Part shown: positions 1 to 7,159 of the stretch, in pieces | Layout: every line of letters begins with the position of its first letter | How positions within the stretch are numbered: position 1 is the first letter of the stretch | DNA from: QHXW01 sp035297145 | GTDB lineage: Bacteria; Acidobacteriota; Terriglobia; Bryobacterales; Bryobacteraceae | DNA: 28,318 nt | Reading direction: 5' to 3' | Assembly: GCA_035297145.1 (NCBI GenBank) | Contig: DATGZN010000111.1 | Coordinates: forward strand, 1-28,318 | The notes under the pieces: generated by a model | Databases searched by the model: none | What the model was told of the DNA's origin: nothing | The model's input: the letters and a program-made list of their open reading frames with translations, nothing else | Program-made: the position numbers and the translations under genes

Positions 1-1
1 C

Positions 2-142
2 GAGATGGTAATGCCGGGCGACAACGTGAGCCTGGTGGTGGAGCTGATCACGCCGGTGGCCATGGACAAGGGACTGCGCTTCGCCATTCGCGAAGGCGGC
101 CGCACCGTGGGCGCGGGAACCGTGACGGAGATTGTGGAATAA
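2..142 (+). CDS. tuf: Elongation factor Tu, C-terminal end (partial)
   Basis: Only the last 46 codons and the TAA stop are in the window; the 5' part lies outside. The reading frame shows the EF-Tu C-terminal signature, with EMVMPGDN followed by GLRFAIREGGRTVGAG, which belongs to domain 3 of the GTPase that delivers aminoacyl-tRNA to the ribosome. The frame ends with TEIVE, a normal EF-Tu ending. rpsJ starts 3 nt after the stop, so tuf is probably cotranscribed with the S10 operon, as in the common fusA-tuf-rpsJ arrangement. The identification is from sequence; the upstream str operon is inferred. Confidence 0.96.
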   Translation, partial: EMVMPGDNVSLVVELITPVAMDKGLRFAIREGGRTVGAGTVTEIVE

Positions 143-145
143 TCC

Positions 146-475
146 ATGGCGCTGAGAGAACGCATTCGCATCCGCTTGAAAGCGTATGATCACCGGATAC
201 TCGACCAGTCGACGACGGAGATCGTGGATACGGCCAAGCGAACCGGGGCCAGTGTGGCGGGGCCGATTCCGCTGCCGACTTCGCGGAGCGTCACGACGGT
301 GCTGCGATCGCCGCACGTGGACAAGAAGTCGCGTGAGCAGTTTGAGATTCGCACGCATAAGCGGCTGCTCGACATTCTCGAGCCAACGCAGCAGACCGTG
401 GACGCGCTGATGAAGCTCGATCTTCCGGCGGGCGTGGATGTGGAGATCAAGGCGTTTGGAAAAGATCACAAGTAA
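146..475 (+). CDS. rpsJ: 30S ribosomal protein uS10
   Basis: A protein of 109 residues, slightly longer than the usual 102-105. It has the S10 signatures RIRLKAYDHRILDQS near the N-terminus, GPIPLP near residue 40 and the loop motif HVDKKSREQFEIRTHKRL. S10 sits in the head of the small subunit and, as NusE, also takes part in transcription antitermination. The ATG lies 3 nt after tuf; the upstream purine stretch (GTGGA, 134-138) is only a weak ribosome binding site, so translational coupling to tuf is likely. A 66-nt gap made of a repeat element separates it from rplC. Confidence 0.97.
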   Translation: MALRERIRIRLKAYDHRILDQSTTEIVDTAKRTGASVAGPIPLPTSRSVTTVLRSPHVDKKSREQFEIRTHKRLLDILEPTQQTVDALMKLDLPAGVDVEIKAFGKDHK

Positions 476-478
476 CGA

Positions 479-535
479 GGGGCTAGGTGCTAGGGAAAAA
501 CTGAACCCTAACACCTAGAACCTAACACCTGAGGG
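479..535 (+). repeat. Paired GGN5 heptamer element 1 (AGGTG family), rpsJ-rplC gap
   Basis: The 5' arm carries GG at 479, 486 and 493, exactly 7 nt apart. The 3' arm carries CC at 507, 514, 521 and 528, also 7 nt apart. Positions 483-495 pair with 506-518 over 13 positions with one mismatch, leaving a 10-nt loop. The 3' arm runs into GAGGG (531-535), which serves as the Shine-Dalgarno sequence of rplC, followed by six T residues and the ATG. The element therefore provides the ribosome binding site of the next gene. Confidence 0.85.
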
Positions 536-541
536 TTTTTT

Positions 542-1174
542 ATGAGTCCAGGAATTCTTGGCAAAAAGATCGGAATGACCCAGGTCTTCCGGCCGGACGG
601 GCAAGCCGTGCCGGTGACGCTGCTGAAAGCGGGACCGTGCCTGGTGGTGCAGCGCAAGACGCCCACCATCGATGGCTACGACGCGGTGCAGCTCGGCCTG
701 GTCGAGTTCGTCAAGCCGGCCCGCATCAACAAGCCAGCCACCGGACATTTGAAAAAGGCTGGCGTGGAAGGCGCGAAATTTCTGCGCGAGTTTTCGCTGC
801 GTCCAGGCGACGACGATTTTAAGCCCGGCGACAAAGTTCTGGTGGACCAGTTCAAGCCGAAGGACAAGGTGGATGTGATCGGCGTGAGCAAGGGCCGCGG
901 TTTCGCGGGCGTGGTGAAGCGGCATCATTTCCGTGGCGGCGGGGGCTCGCACGGCTCGATGTTTCACCGGGCGCCGGGATCGATCGGGGCATCGAGCTTC
1001 CCTTCCCGCGTGCTGCCAGGCATGCGCATGGCGGGTCACATGGGCCACGCGCGGGTGACGGTGCGGAACCTGGAAGTGATCGAGGTGGATACCGAGGACA
1101 ACGTGCTGATGGTCAAAGGCGCGGTGCCGGGACCGAACGGCGGTTATGTCGTCGTGCGGCGGGCGAAGAGGTAA
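542..1174 (+). CDS. rplC: 50S ribosomal protein uL3
   Basis: A protein of 210 residues, normal for bacterial L3. The N-terminus GILGKKIGMTQVF and the central loop segment with GRGFAGVVKRHHF and GGGGSHGS are the family hallmarks; this loop reaches towards the peptidyl transferase centre. The ATG at 542 follows GAGGG with 6 nt between them, and the SD is part of the repeat element filling the gap. rplD follows after 5 nt, with its own SD inside the end of rplC. No unusual residues were seen in the loop. Confidence 0.98.
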   Translation: MSPGILGKKIGMTQVFRPDGQAVPVTLLKAGPCLVVQRKTPTIDGYDAVQLGLVEFVKPARINKPATGHLKKAGVEGAKFLREFSLRPGDDDFKPGDKVLVDQFKPKDKVDVIGVSKGRGFAGVVKRHHFRGGGGSHGSMFHRAPGSIGASSFPSRVLPGMRMAGHMGHARVTVRNLEVIEVDTEDNVLMVKGAVPGPNGGYVVVRRAKR

Positions 1175-1179
1175 CGGAC

Positions 1180-1800
1180 ATGCTCGTGGATGTCGTCGAT
1201 TTACAAAACCAGAAGGTCGGCGAGCTGGATCTGGCCGACAAGGTGTTCGCCGCCGAAGTGAACGAGGCGCTGCTCTACGAGGCCGTGCGGCACTATCAGG
1301 CGGGCCAGCGCGCGGGTACGCACAAGACCAAGGTGCGGTCGGAAGTGGCGGGCTCAGGCAAGAAGCTGTGGAAGCAGAAAGGCACGGGACGGGCACGCAT
1401 GGGTTCGATCCGGTCGCCCTTGTGGCGGCACGGCGGTACGGTGCACGGGCCGGTGCCTCGCGATTATTCCTACAAGCTGCCCCGCAAGATGGTGCTCGGC
1501 GCACTGCGTTCCGCTCTCACTGCCAAGCTTCGCGATGGCGAATTGAAGGTGGTGCAGGGATTCACGCTGGCGGATCACAAGACCAAAACCATGCGCGGCG
1601 TGCTCGATCATCTGGAAGCCAAGCGAAAAGTCCTTTTGGTGGACAATGGCGAGAACCGCAACCTGCAGCTCAGCTCGCGCAATCTGGAGGGTGTGACGCT
1701 CGTGCCCACGCGCGAAGTGAACGTCTACCATCTGCTGGGACACGATCGTGTTCTGCTCTCACAAGCCGCGGCCGCGAAACTTTCGGAGGCGCTGGCATGA
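1180..1800 (+). CDS. rplD: 50S ribosomal protein uL4
   Basis: A protein of 206 residues. It carries the L4 motifs KKLWKQKGTGRARMGSIRSPLWRHGG (the extended loop lining the exit tunnel, about residues 65-90) and the downstream globular part ending LSEALA. The start ATG at 1180 has GAGG at 1168-1171. The stop overlaps the start of rplW in an ATGA arrangement. In E. coli L4 is the autogenous regulator of the S10 operon; whether that holds here cannot be told, since the S10 leader is outside the window. Confidence 0.98.
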   Translation: MLVDVVDLQNQKVGELDLADKVFAAEVNEALLYEAVRHYQAGQRAGTHKTKVRSEVAGSGKKLWKQKGTGRARMGSIRSPLWRHGGTVHGPVPRDYSYKLPRKMVLGALRSALTAKLRDGELKVVQGFTLADHKTKTMRGVLDHLEAKRKVLLVDNGENRNLQLSSRNLEGVTLVPTREVNVYHLLGHDRVLLSQAAAAKLSEALA

Positions 1801-2084
1801 ACATTCATGAAGTGATCCGGCGGCCACTCGTTACCGAGAAGGGCGTAGCCAAGAAAGAAACCGAGCTGACGCTGTGTTTCGAAGTGGCGCCACGCGCGAA
1901 CAAAGTCCAGGTGAAGGCCGCGGTGGAGAAGCTTTTCAAAGTCAAAGTGGATGAAGTGCGCACCTGCAACTTCATCGGCAAGGAACGGCGGCGTGGCCGA
2001 TTCACGGGCTTCCGGCCCAATTGGAAAAAGGCCTATGTGCGATTGAAAGCGGGCGAAAAAGCGCCGGACTGGGCGGAGATCTAA
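1797..2084 (+). CDS. rplW: 50S ribosomal protein uL23
   Basis: A protein of 95 residues starting at the ATG that overlaps the rplD stop by 4 nt. The start is supported by GGAGG at 1785-1789 and by the family N-terminus HEVIRRPLVTEKG. A longer open frame begins far upstream inside rplC and rplD, but it is only read-through in the wrong frame for those genes. L23 sits at the tunnel exit and is the docking site for trigger factor and SRP. The C-terminal half (GRFTGFRPNWKKAYV) is typical. Confidence 0.97.
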   Translation: MNIHEVIRRPLVTEKGVAKKETELTLCFEVAPRANKVQVKAAVEKLFKVKVDEVRTCNFIGKERRRGRFTGFRPNWKKAYVRLKAGEKAPDWAEI

Positions 2085-2085
2085 G

Positions 2086-2916
2086 ATGCCGATCAAAACA
2101 TACAGGCCGACTACGCCGACGCGACGGTTTCAGACGGTCGTCTCGCGCGAAGACATCACCAAGAACCGCCCGGAAAAAGGCCTGGTTGAAGCCAAGCATC
2201 GCACCGGCGGGCGCAACAGCCGGGGCTGGGTCACGTCGCGGTTTATCGGCGGCGGGCACAAGCAGGCGTACCGGGTCATCGATTTCAAACGCGACAAGAA
2301 AGGCATTCCGGCTACGGTCGCGGCGATCGAATACGATCCCAACCGCTCGGCGCGCATCGCGCTGCTCCATTACAAAGACGGCGAGAAGCGCTACATCCTC
2401 CAACCCGACGGCTTAAAAGTCGGACAGACAGTCATGTCGGGGCCCGAAGCCGACATCCTGGTCGGCAATGCCCTGCCCCTGAAAAACATTCCCGCCGGTA
2501 CGGTCGTGCACAATATCGAACTGCGTCCGGGCAAAGGCGCGCAGATGGCGCGCTCGGCGGGCACGCAGGCGCAACTGGTATCGAGAGAAGCCGGTTTGGC
2601 GTTGCTCAAGCTACCTTCGGGCGAAATACGGCGTGTGCAGGATGACTGCATGGCGACTATCGGACAGGTCGGGAATCTCGATCACGAGAACGTCTCGATT
2701 GGAAAGGCCGGCCGCACGCGCTGGATGGGCAAGACACCGCACAATCGCGGTGTGTCGATGAATCCGGTGGACCATCCGCATGGCGGCGGCGAGGGCAAAA
2801 CCTCCGGCGGCCGCCATCCCGTGACGCCTTGGGGCCAGCCCACGCGTGGATTCAAAACGCGCAACAACAAGCGCACCGATAAGTGGATCGTCAACCGGAA
2901 AGCGAAGAAGAGATAA
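2086..2916 (+). CDS. rplB: 50S ribosomal protein uL2
   Basis: A protein of 276 residues, standard length. Motifs include the N-terminal YRPTTPTRR and GRNSRGWVTSRF, the OB/SH3-like middle, and the C-terminal GVSMNPVDHPHGGGEG, whose histidine loop lies close to the peptidyl transferase centre. The ATG is 1 nt after the rplW stop, with GGAG at 2075-2078. rpsS follows after 3 nt. L2 is needed for subunit association and peptidyl transfer. Confidence 0.98.
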   Translation: MPIKTYRPTTPTRRFQTVVSREDITKNRPEKGLVEAKHRTGGRNSRGWVTSRFIGGGHKQAYRVIDFKRDKKGIPATVAAIEYDPNRSARIALLHYKDGEKRYILQPDGLKVGQTVMSGPEADILVGNALPLKNIPAGTVVHNIELRPGKGAQMARSAGTQAQLVSREAGLALLKLPSGEIRRVQDDCMATIGQVGNLDHENVSIGKAGRTRWMGKTPHNRGVSMNPVDHPHGGGEGKTSGGRHPVTPWGQPTRGFKTRNNKRTDKWIVNRKAKKR

Positions 2917-2919
2917 GCC

Positions 2920-3216
2920 ATGGGCCGTTCCGTTAAGAAAGGGCCGTTCACCGACGGCCATCTTGAAAAGAAGATCGACGCGATGAACAGCGCCAACGAG
3001 AAGAAGGTGCTGAAAACCTGGTCGCGGCGATCGACGATTCTGCCTGAGTTCGTCGGTCACACCATCGCGGTGCATAACGGCAAGAAGTTCATTCCGGTGT
3101 ATGTCACGGAAAATATGGTGGGGCACAAGCTGGGTGAGTTTTCGCCCACGCGGCAGTTCAAGGGGCATTCGGTGAAAGCGGCGACGACCACGGAAAAATC
3201 CGCGAAGCCAGCGTAA
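2920..3216 (+). CDS. rpsS: 30S ribosomal protein uS19
   Basis: A protein of 98 residues, with a few extra C-terminal residues (Ala/Thr/Lys-rich) compared with the usual 91-93. It begins MGRSVKKGPFTDGHL and contains STILPEFVGHTIAVHNGKK and the segment VGHKLGEFSPTRQFKGH, all diagnostic of S19. S19 binds with S13 in the head of the small subunit. The gene lies 3 nt after rplB and 12 nt before rplV. Confidence 0.97.
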   Translation: MGRSVKKGPFTDGHLEKKIDAMNSANEKKVLKTWSRRSTILPEFVGHTIAVHNGKKFIPVYVTENMVGHKLGEFSPTRQFKGHSVKAATTTEKSAKPA

Positions 3217-3228
3217 GGGATATAAGAC

Positions 3229-3570
3229 ATGGAAGCCAAAGCAGAAGCTCGATACCTGAGGGTCTCGCCGCAGAAAGCGCGGCTGGTCGTCGATCTGATT
3301 CGCGGGCAGCAGGCCGGCCAGGCGATCACCACGCTGCGCACCACCAACAAGCGCATTGCCCCGACCATCGAAAAGGTGCTGAAGTCCGCCATCGCCAATG
3401 CCCAGAACCTCTCGGAAGACGTGGATGTGGATCGGCTTTATGTGTCGGAGGCGTATGTACACGAAGGGCCCCGGATGAAGCGCATCCGGCCGGCGCCGCA
3501 GGGCCGCGCATACCGCTACCAACGGCGCATGGCGCACATCGTCGTCAGAGTGGCGGAAAAGGAATCGTAG
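3229..3570 (+). CDS. rplV: 50S ribosomal protein uL22
   Basis: A protein of 113 residues. It has the L22 start with ARYLRVSPQKARLVVDLIRGQ and the C-terminal beta-hairpin with GPRMKRIRPAPQGRAYRYQRR, which reaches into the exit tunnel and is a known macrolide-resistance site. No tunnel-loop deletion or duplication is seen. AAGGGA ahead of the ATG acts as SD. rpsC starts directly after the TAG, with no spacer. Confidence 0.97.
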   Translation: MEAKAEARYLRVSPQKARLVVDLIRGQQAGQAITTLRTTNKRIAPTIEKVLKSAIANAQNLSEDVDVDRLYVSEAYVHEGPRMKRIRPAPQGRAYRYQRRMAHIVVRVAEKES

Positions 3571-4518
3571 ATGGGACAGAAAGTACATCCATATGGCTTC
3601 CGCTTGGGCTTCAACAAGCCCTGGCGGTCGCGCTGGTTCGCCAAGCAGGGATATGCGAAGTTGTTGCAGGAAGACCTCGAGATGAAGGAAGACTTGCGCG
3701 ACCGGCTGAAGTCAGCGGGCGTGAGTTCGATCGAAGTCGACCGGCCGGGAAACAAGCTGCGGATCACCATCCGCACGTCGCGGCCCGGCATCATTATCGG
3801 ACGCAAGGGCGCGGAAATCGAGAAGCTGAAGCAAGATCTCGCCAAGCAAACCAAGCGCGAGGTGTTCATCGACATTCAAGAGGTGCACAAGCCGGAGCTC
3901 GACGCGCAATTGGTTTCCGAATCCATCGCCCTGCAACTGGAAAAGCGCGTGAATTTCCGGCGCGCCATGCGGAAGGCCGTGGATTCCGCGCTGCGCTTCG
4001 GGTGCAAGGGAATCAAGGTTCGGGTATCGGGCCGGCTGAACGGCGCCGAGATCGCCCGTAGCGAATGGTATCTGCAAGGGCAGCTACCGTTGCACACCCT
4101 GCGCGCCGACATCGATTACGGATTTTCGGAAGCGCGGACCACTTACGGTGTGATCGGCGTCAAAGCGTGGTTATACAAAGGCGAGATTCTGGATACCAAG
4201 CTCCGCCGGTCGGGCCTTTCGTCTGAACCGGAACCACGGCGCATGGAGCCGAGACGCGATCGGGACCGGGATCGCGATCGTGACCGCCGCCGGGAACCGC
4301 AGCCTGTAGCGGCAGAGATTCCAGGAGGGGCGACCCAGGCAGCGCCATCCGATCTGCCGCGGCCCGCGCGCACCGGAGGCCCGCTGATGCCGCCGCTCAT
4401 GCCGCCGCAACCCGCCTGGAAACAGGAGGCGCGCTTGGAGGCTCCCGAAGCAACTCCCGAAACGAAAGCTCCCGAGCCAAAGGCTCCCGAAGCCAAGCCC
4501 GAAGAGGAGAAAAGTTAA
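3571..4518 (+). CDS. rpsC: 30S ribosomal protein uS3 with long C-terminal extension
   Basis: A protein of 315 residues, about 80-100 longer than usual. Residues 1-210 are a complete S3: MGQKVHPYGFRLG start, KH domain with the GxxG loop IIGRKG near residues 75-80, and the C-terminal domain ending VKAWLYKGEIL. From about residue 212 a low-complexity tail follows. It has alternating Arg-Asp dipeptides at about 229-240, then a Pro/Ala/Met-rich stretch, then repeated Glu-Ala-Pro-Lys units to the end. S3 lies at the mRNA entry channel, so the tail would be on the solvent side there. The tail keeps a clean frame to the stop and the next gene starts 6 nt later, so it is probably real. No function can be assigned to it. 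Confidence 0.97.
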   Translation: MGQKVHPYGFRLGFNKPWRSRWFAKQGYAKLLQEDLEMKEDLRDRLKSAGVSSIEVDRPGNKLRITIRTSRPGIIIGRKGAEIEKLKQDLAKQTKREVFIDIQEVHKPELDAQLVSESIALQLEKRVNFRRAMRKAVDSALRFGCKGIKVRVSGRLNGAEIARSEWYLQGQLPLHTLRADIDYGFSEARTTYGVIGVKAWLYKGEILDTKLRRSGLSSEPEPRRMEPRRDRDRDRDRDRRREPQPVAAEIPGGATQAAPSDLPRPARTGGPLMPPLMPPQPAWKQEARLEAPEATPETKAPEPKAPEAKPEEEKS

Positions 4519-4524
4519 CCCGCC

Positions 4525-4941
4525 ATGTTGATGCCGAAGAAGGTCAAATTCCGCAAGCAGCAGCGCGGGCGCATGACCGGAAAAGCCTGGCGCGGGTCGA
4601 CGGTCTCATTCGGCGATTATGGTTTAAAGGCCCTGGAGTGCGGCTGGGTGACCGACCGCCAGATCGAAGCGGCGCGCGTGGCCATGACGCGTTTTATCAA
4701 GCGCGGCGGCAAAGTCTGGATTCGCCTCTTCCCCGATAAGCCCATCACCAAGAAGCCGGCTGAGACCCGCATGGGAAAAGGCAAGGGCGCGCCCGAGCAG
4801 TGGGTCGCGGTGATCCGCCCCGGGAAGATTCTGTTTGAAATGGAAGGCGTGCCGGTAGAAACGGCCCGGCAGGCCATGTCGCTGGCAGCGGACAAGCTGC
4901 CCATCAAAACGCGCCTGGTTACGCGCGAGGCAGTGGAGTAG
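4525..4941 (+). CDS. rplP: 50S ribosomal protein uL16
   Basis: A protein of 138 residues. It starts MLMPKKVKFRKQQRGR, the standard L16 N-terminus, which supports the first ATG (4525) over the one at 4531. Other family segments are GDYGLKALECGWVTDRQIEAARVAM and KPAETRMGKGKGAPEQWVAVIRPG. L16 shapes the A-site tRNA pocket. The GAGGAG at 4504-4509 is 15 nt from the start, farther than usual. rpmC follows after 5 nt. Confidence 0.97.
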   Translation: MLMPKKVKFRKQQRGRMTGKAWRGSTVSFGDYGLKALECGWVTDRQIEAARVAMTRFIKRGGKVWIRLFPDKPITKKPAETRMGKGKGAPEQWVAVIRPGKILFEMEGVPVETARQAMSLAADKLPIKTRLVTREAVE

Positions 4942-4946
4942 AAACC

Positions 4947-5159
4947 ATGCGATCCCAAAAAATTCGCGATTTGGATAGCCCGGAATTGCAACATCAATTG
5001 CGTGACACCGAAGAGCAGCTTTTCCGGCTGAAGTTGCAGATGTCCATGGGACAAATGGACGGGCTGAAGAAGTTGCGCAGCATTAAGAAAACCCGCGCAC
5101 GCATTTTCACCACGCTGCGGGAGCGCGAACTGGCCGCGCAAGCGGGAGCGAAACAGTAA
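4947..5159 (+). CDS. rpmC: 50S ribosomal protein uL29
   Basis: A small helical protein of 70 residues. It shows the L29 pattern: KIRDLDSPELQHQLRDTEEQLFRLKLQ in the first helix, then GQMDGLKKLRSIKKTRARIFTTLRERE in the second. L29 sits beside L23 at the tunnel exit. It lies 5 nt after rplP and 3 nt before rpsQ, in the standard L16-L29-S17 order. Confidence 0.95.
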   Translation: MRSQKIRDLDSPELQHQLRDTEEQLFRLKLQMSMGQMDGLKKLRSIKKTRARIFTTLRERELAAQAGAKQ

Positions 5160-5162
5160 GGT

Positions 5163-5465
5163 ATGGCCGAGGAAAAGCAAGGACACAAGACGGAAAAGGT
5201 CGGCGAGGTGGTGTCCACCAAGATGCAGAAGACCATCGTGGTCCAGGTGAGCCGCCGCGTTCCGCACAATTTGTACAAGCGCATCATTACCAAGCGCAAG
5301 AAATTCTACGTCCACGATGAGGACAGTACCGCGAAACTGGGCGACGTGGTGCGCATTGTCGAGTGCCGCCCGCTGAGCCATCTGAAGCGCTGGAAGCTCG
5401 ACGAAGTGATCCGGCGCGCCGCGCAGGTAGCGGTGCAGCCGTCGGATTTGGATGTAAAAGTTTGA
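5163..5465 (+). CDS. rpsQ: 30S ribosomal protein uS17
   Basis: A protein of 100 residues, about 15 longer than the common 84-88, the extra residues being split between an N-terminal Lys/Glu stretch and a C-terminal tail. The OB-fold core is clear: GEVVSTKMQKTIVVQV, then RIITKRKKFYVHDE, then GDVVRIVECRPLSHLKRW. S17 binds 16S rRNA early in assembly. The TGA stop is immediately followed by a heptamer repeat element. Confidence 0.96.
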   Translation: MAEEKQGHKTEKVGEVVSTKMQKTIVVQVSRRVPHNLYKRIITKRKKFYVHDEDSTAKLGDVVRIVECRPLSHLKRWKLDEVIRRAAQVAVQPSDLDVKV

Positions 5466-5528
5466 GGTTTCAGGATCCAGGTGTCAGGTTTCAGGTTGCT
5501 AACACCTGGCACCTAAGACCGAGCACCT
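5464..5528 (+). repeat. Paired GGN5 heptamer element 2 (AGGTG family), rpsQ-rplN gap
   Basis: The 5' arm is five 7-nt units at 5464-5498 with GG at 5466, 5473, 5480, 5487 and 5494. The 3' arm is four units at 5501-5528 with CC at 5505, 5512, 5519 and 5526. The best core pairs 5479-5488 with 5505-5514, with 9 of 10 Watson-Crick pairs and one G-U. The 5' arm overlaps the last two bases of the rpsQ stop. rplN keeps a separate GAGGAG SD downstream of the element. The centre (GGTTGCT, then ACACCT) is shared with element 7. Confidence 0.87.
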
Positions 5529-5553
5529 TAGGGAGCAACGTGAGGAGCGACTT

Positions 5554-5922
5554 ATGATTGGCATGCGTACGATTCTCGATGTTGCCGACAATAGCGGCGC
5601 GCGGCGATTGCAGTGCATTCTGCCGCGTGGCGGCGACCTCGGATTGCGCGCGGGCTTGGGCGATGTTGTGACCGCCAGCGTAAAGGAAGCGGCGCCGGAT
5701 TCGGCTATCAAGAAGGGCAAAGTTGTGCGCTGCGTCATCGTGCGGATGCGTAAGGAGACACGCCGGAAAGACGGCACATATATCCGGTTCGATTCCAATG
5801 CCGCGGTGTTGATCAGTGAAACCGGCGAGCCCGTGGGCACGCGCGTATTCGGGCCGGTGGCGCGCGAGCTGCGTGACAAGCGATTTATGAAAATCGTTTC
5901 CCTGGCTCCGGAGGTGATCTGA
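5554..5922 (+). CDS. rplN: 50S ribosomal protein uL14
   Basis: A protein of 122 residues, the exact usual length. It begins MIGMRTILDVADNSGARRLQCI, and the C-terminus has GTRVFGPVARELRDKRFMKIVSLAPEVI, both diagnostic. L14 lies at the subunit interface and is the docking site of the silencing factor RsfS. GAGGAG precedes the ATG by a normal distance. The stop overlaps the rplX start by one nucleotide (TGATG). Confidence 0.98.
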   Translation: MIGMRTILDVADNSGARRLQCILPRGGDLGLRAGLGDVVTASVKEAAPDSAIKKGKVVRCVIVRMRKETRRKDGTYIRFDSNAAVLISETGEPVGTRVFGPVARELRDKRFMKIVSLAPEVI

Positions 5923-6290
5923 TGGCCATCGTCAAACACAGACCCGAAGAGAAGACGCGCATTCAGCTCAAGAAAAATGACCAGGTCCGCGTGATCGCGG
6001 GCCGCGACAGGGGCAAGAGCGGACGCGTGTTGAGCATCGATCCTTACAGCAACAAGGCGCTCGTGGAGCACATCGCTATGGTGAAGCGGCACACGCGGCC
6101 GAATCCCGCCAAGCAGATCAAAGGCGGCATAGCCGAGCGTGAAAGCCCGATCACGGTGTCGAACCTGATGATTCTGTGCCCACAGTGCGGGCCGGTGCGG
6201 ATCGCGCACCATGTGGAGAATCTGCCCGGCGGCAAAGTGCGGCGGACGAGAGTTTGCCGGAAATGCGGGCAGACACTGGATAAAAAATGA
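5922..6290 (+). CDS. rplX: 50S ribosomal protein uL24
   Basis: A protein of 122 residues. The KOW motif region is QVRVIAGRDRGKSGRVLSID (about residues 25-44), followed by the family segment HTRPN. The C-terminal part has two cysteine pairs, CPQC and CRKC, a zinc-ribbon-like arrangement seen in many bacterial L24 proteins. L24 is an assembly initiator near the tunnel exit. It overlaps rplN by 1 nt and is followed by a 106-nt gap filled with a repeat element. Confidence 0.97.
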   Translation: MAIVKHRPEEKTRIQLKKNDQVRVIAGRDRGKSGRVLSIDPYSNKALVEHIAMVKRHTRPNPAKQIKGGIAERESPITVSNLMILCPQCGPVRIAHHVENLPGGKVRRTRVCRKCGQTLDKK

Positions 6291-6291
6291 A

Positions 6292-6383
6292 GGCAAAAGG
6301 CAAAAGGCAAATGTCAAAAGGCAAAAATGAAGGCGCCAAGCCACCATACTTTTGCCTTTTGCCTTTTGCACTTTGCCTTTTGC
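6292..6383 (+). repeat. Paired GGN5 heptamer element 3 (GGCAAAA family), rplX-rplE gap
   Basis: The 5' arm is five 7-nt units at 6292-6326 built on GGCAAAA. The 3' arm is five units at 6349-6383 built on CTTTTGC, with CC every 7 nt. The arms can form an almost continuous 35-bp stem around a loop at 6327-6348. Each arm has one irregular junction: GGCAAAT next to GTCAAAA on the left, and ACTTTGC on the right. On the same strand these read AAATGTC and AAAGTGC. The arm ends at CCTTGGAG, which supplies the rplE SD. Confidence 0.9.
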
Positions 6384-6396
6384 CTTGGAGCTTTTG

Positions 6397-6939
6397 ATGG
6401 CAGCACGATTGAGACAACATTACGCAAAAAGTGTTATTCCGAACCTCAGCAAGGAGTTCGGCTACAAGAATGTGATGGCCGTGCCTAAGCTGGTGAAGAT
6501 CTCGGTGAACATCGGGCTCGGCGAGGCTACGCAGAACGCCAAGCTGATGGATGGCGCAGTGAATGAGCTGGGGCAGATCGCCGGCCAGAAGCCGGTGGTC
6601 ACCAAGGCGCGGAAATCGATCGCGGCATTCAAGCTGCGCGAGAACATGCCCATCGGCTGCATGGTCACGCTGCGCGGCGACCGCATGTACGAATTCTTTG
6701 ACCGGCTGGTGAATGTCGCCCTGCCCCGCGTCCGCGACTTTCGGGGCGTCTCGTCGAAATCGTTCGACGGGCGCGGCAACTACACGCTTGGCATCCGCGA
6801 CCAGTTGATCTTTCCCGAGATCGACTACGCGAAAGTCGAGAAAACCAAGGGAATGAATATCTCGATCACGACCACCGCCCGGACCGACGCGGAAGGGCTG
6901 GCGTTATTGAAGGCCATGGGCATGCCGTTCCGGCAGTGA
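6397..6939 (+). CDS. rplE: 50S ribosomal protein uL5
   Basis: A protein of 180 residues when started at the ATG at 6397, which follows GGAG at 6387-6390 and gives the normal L5 length. An earlier in-frame ATG (6352) lies inside the repeat element and would add 15 residues encoded by repeat units; it is less likely. Family motifs: PKLVKISVNIGLGEA, KPVVTKARKSIAAFKLRE, and the C-terminal IFPEIDY with GMNISITTTA. L5 holds 5S rRNA and contacts P-site tRNA in the central protuberance. Confidence 0.97.
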   Translation: MAARLRQHYAKSVIPNLSKEFGYKNVMAVPKLVKISVNIGLGEATQNAKLMDGAVNELGQIAGQKPVVTKARKSIAAFKLRENMPIGCMVTLRGDRMYEFFDRLVNVALPRVRDFRGVSSKSFDGRGNYTLGIRDQLIFPEIDYAKVEKTKGMNISITTTARTDAEGLALLKAMGMPFRQ

Positions 6940-6961
6940 CCGAGGAGAGAGCGAAGAGAAA

Positions 6962-7150
6962 ATGGCAACAACCGCAAAGATGGCGAAGGACCTGCAACAG
7001 ACGCCGAAGTTCAAGATCCGGCACCGCAACCGCTGCTGGCGCTGCGGGCGTCCGCGCGCGTTTCTGCGCAAGTTCGGCGTGTGCCGCTTGTGCTTCCGTC
7101 AGCTCGCGCTGAACGGCGAGATTCCTGGCGTGATCAAGGCCAGTTGGTAG
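6962..7150 (+). CDS. rpsN: 30S ribosomal protein uS14, zinc-binding short type
   Basis: A protein of 62 residues, the short zinc-type S14 (also named rpsZ). Two cysteine pairs are intact: C25/C28 (CWRC) and C41/C44 (CRLC). The ending NGEIPGVIKASW is typical. GAGGAGAG lies ahead of the ATG. The protein is part of the 30S head. The presence of the zinc form here, rather than the long zinc-free form, means this locus is the primary S14 gene. Confidence 0.97.
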   Translation: MATTAKMAKDLQQTPKFKIRHRNRCWRCGRPRAFLRKFGVCRLCFRQLALNGEIPGVIKASW

Positions 7151-7159
7151 GAGGAGCGA

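Noticed and set aside
535..541. Intrinsic terminator before rplC (hairpin plus six T)
   Set aside because: The T run lies between the SD and the ATG, and a terminator would cut off the rest of an essential operon; at most it could attenuate.
6352..6396. Upstream start for rplE inside the GGCAAAA element
   Set aside because: It would add residues translated from repeat units and has no SD; the ATG at 6397 has GGAG and gives the normal L5 length.
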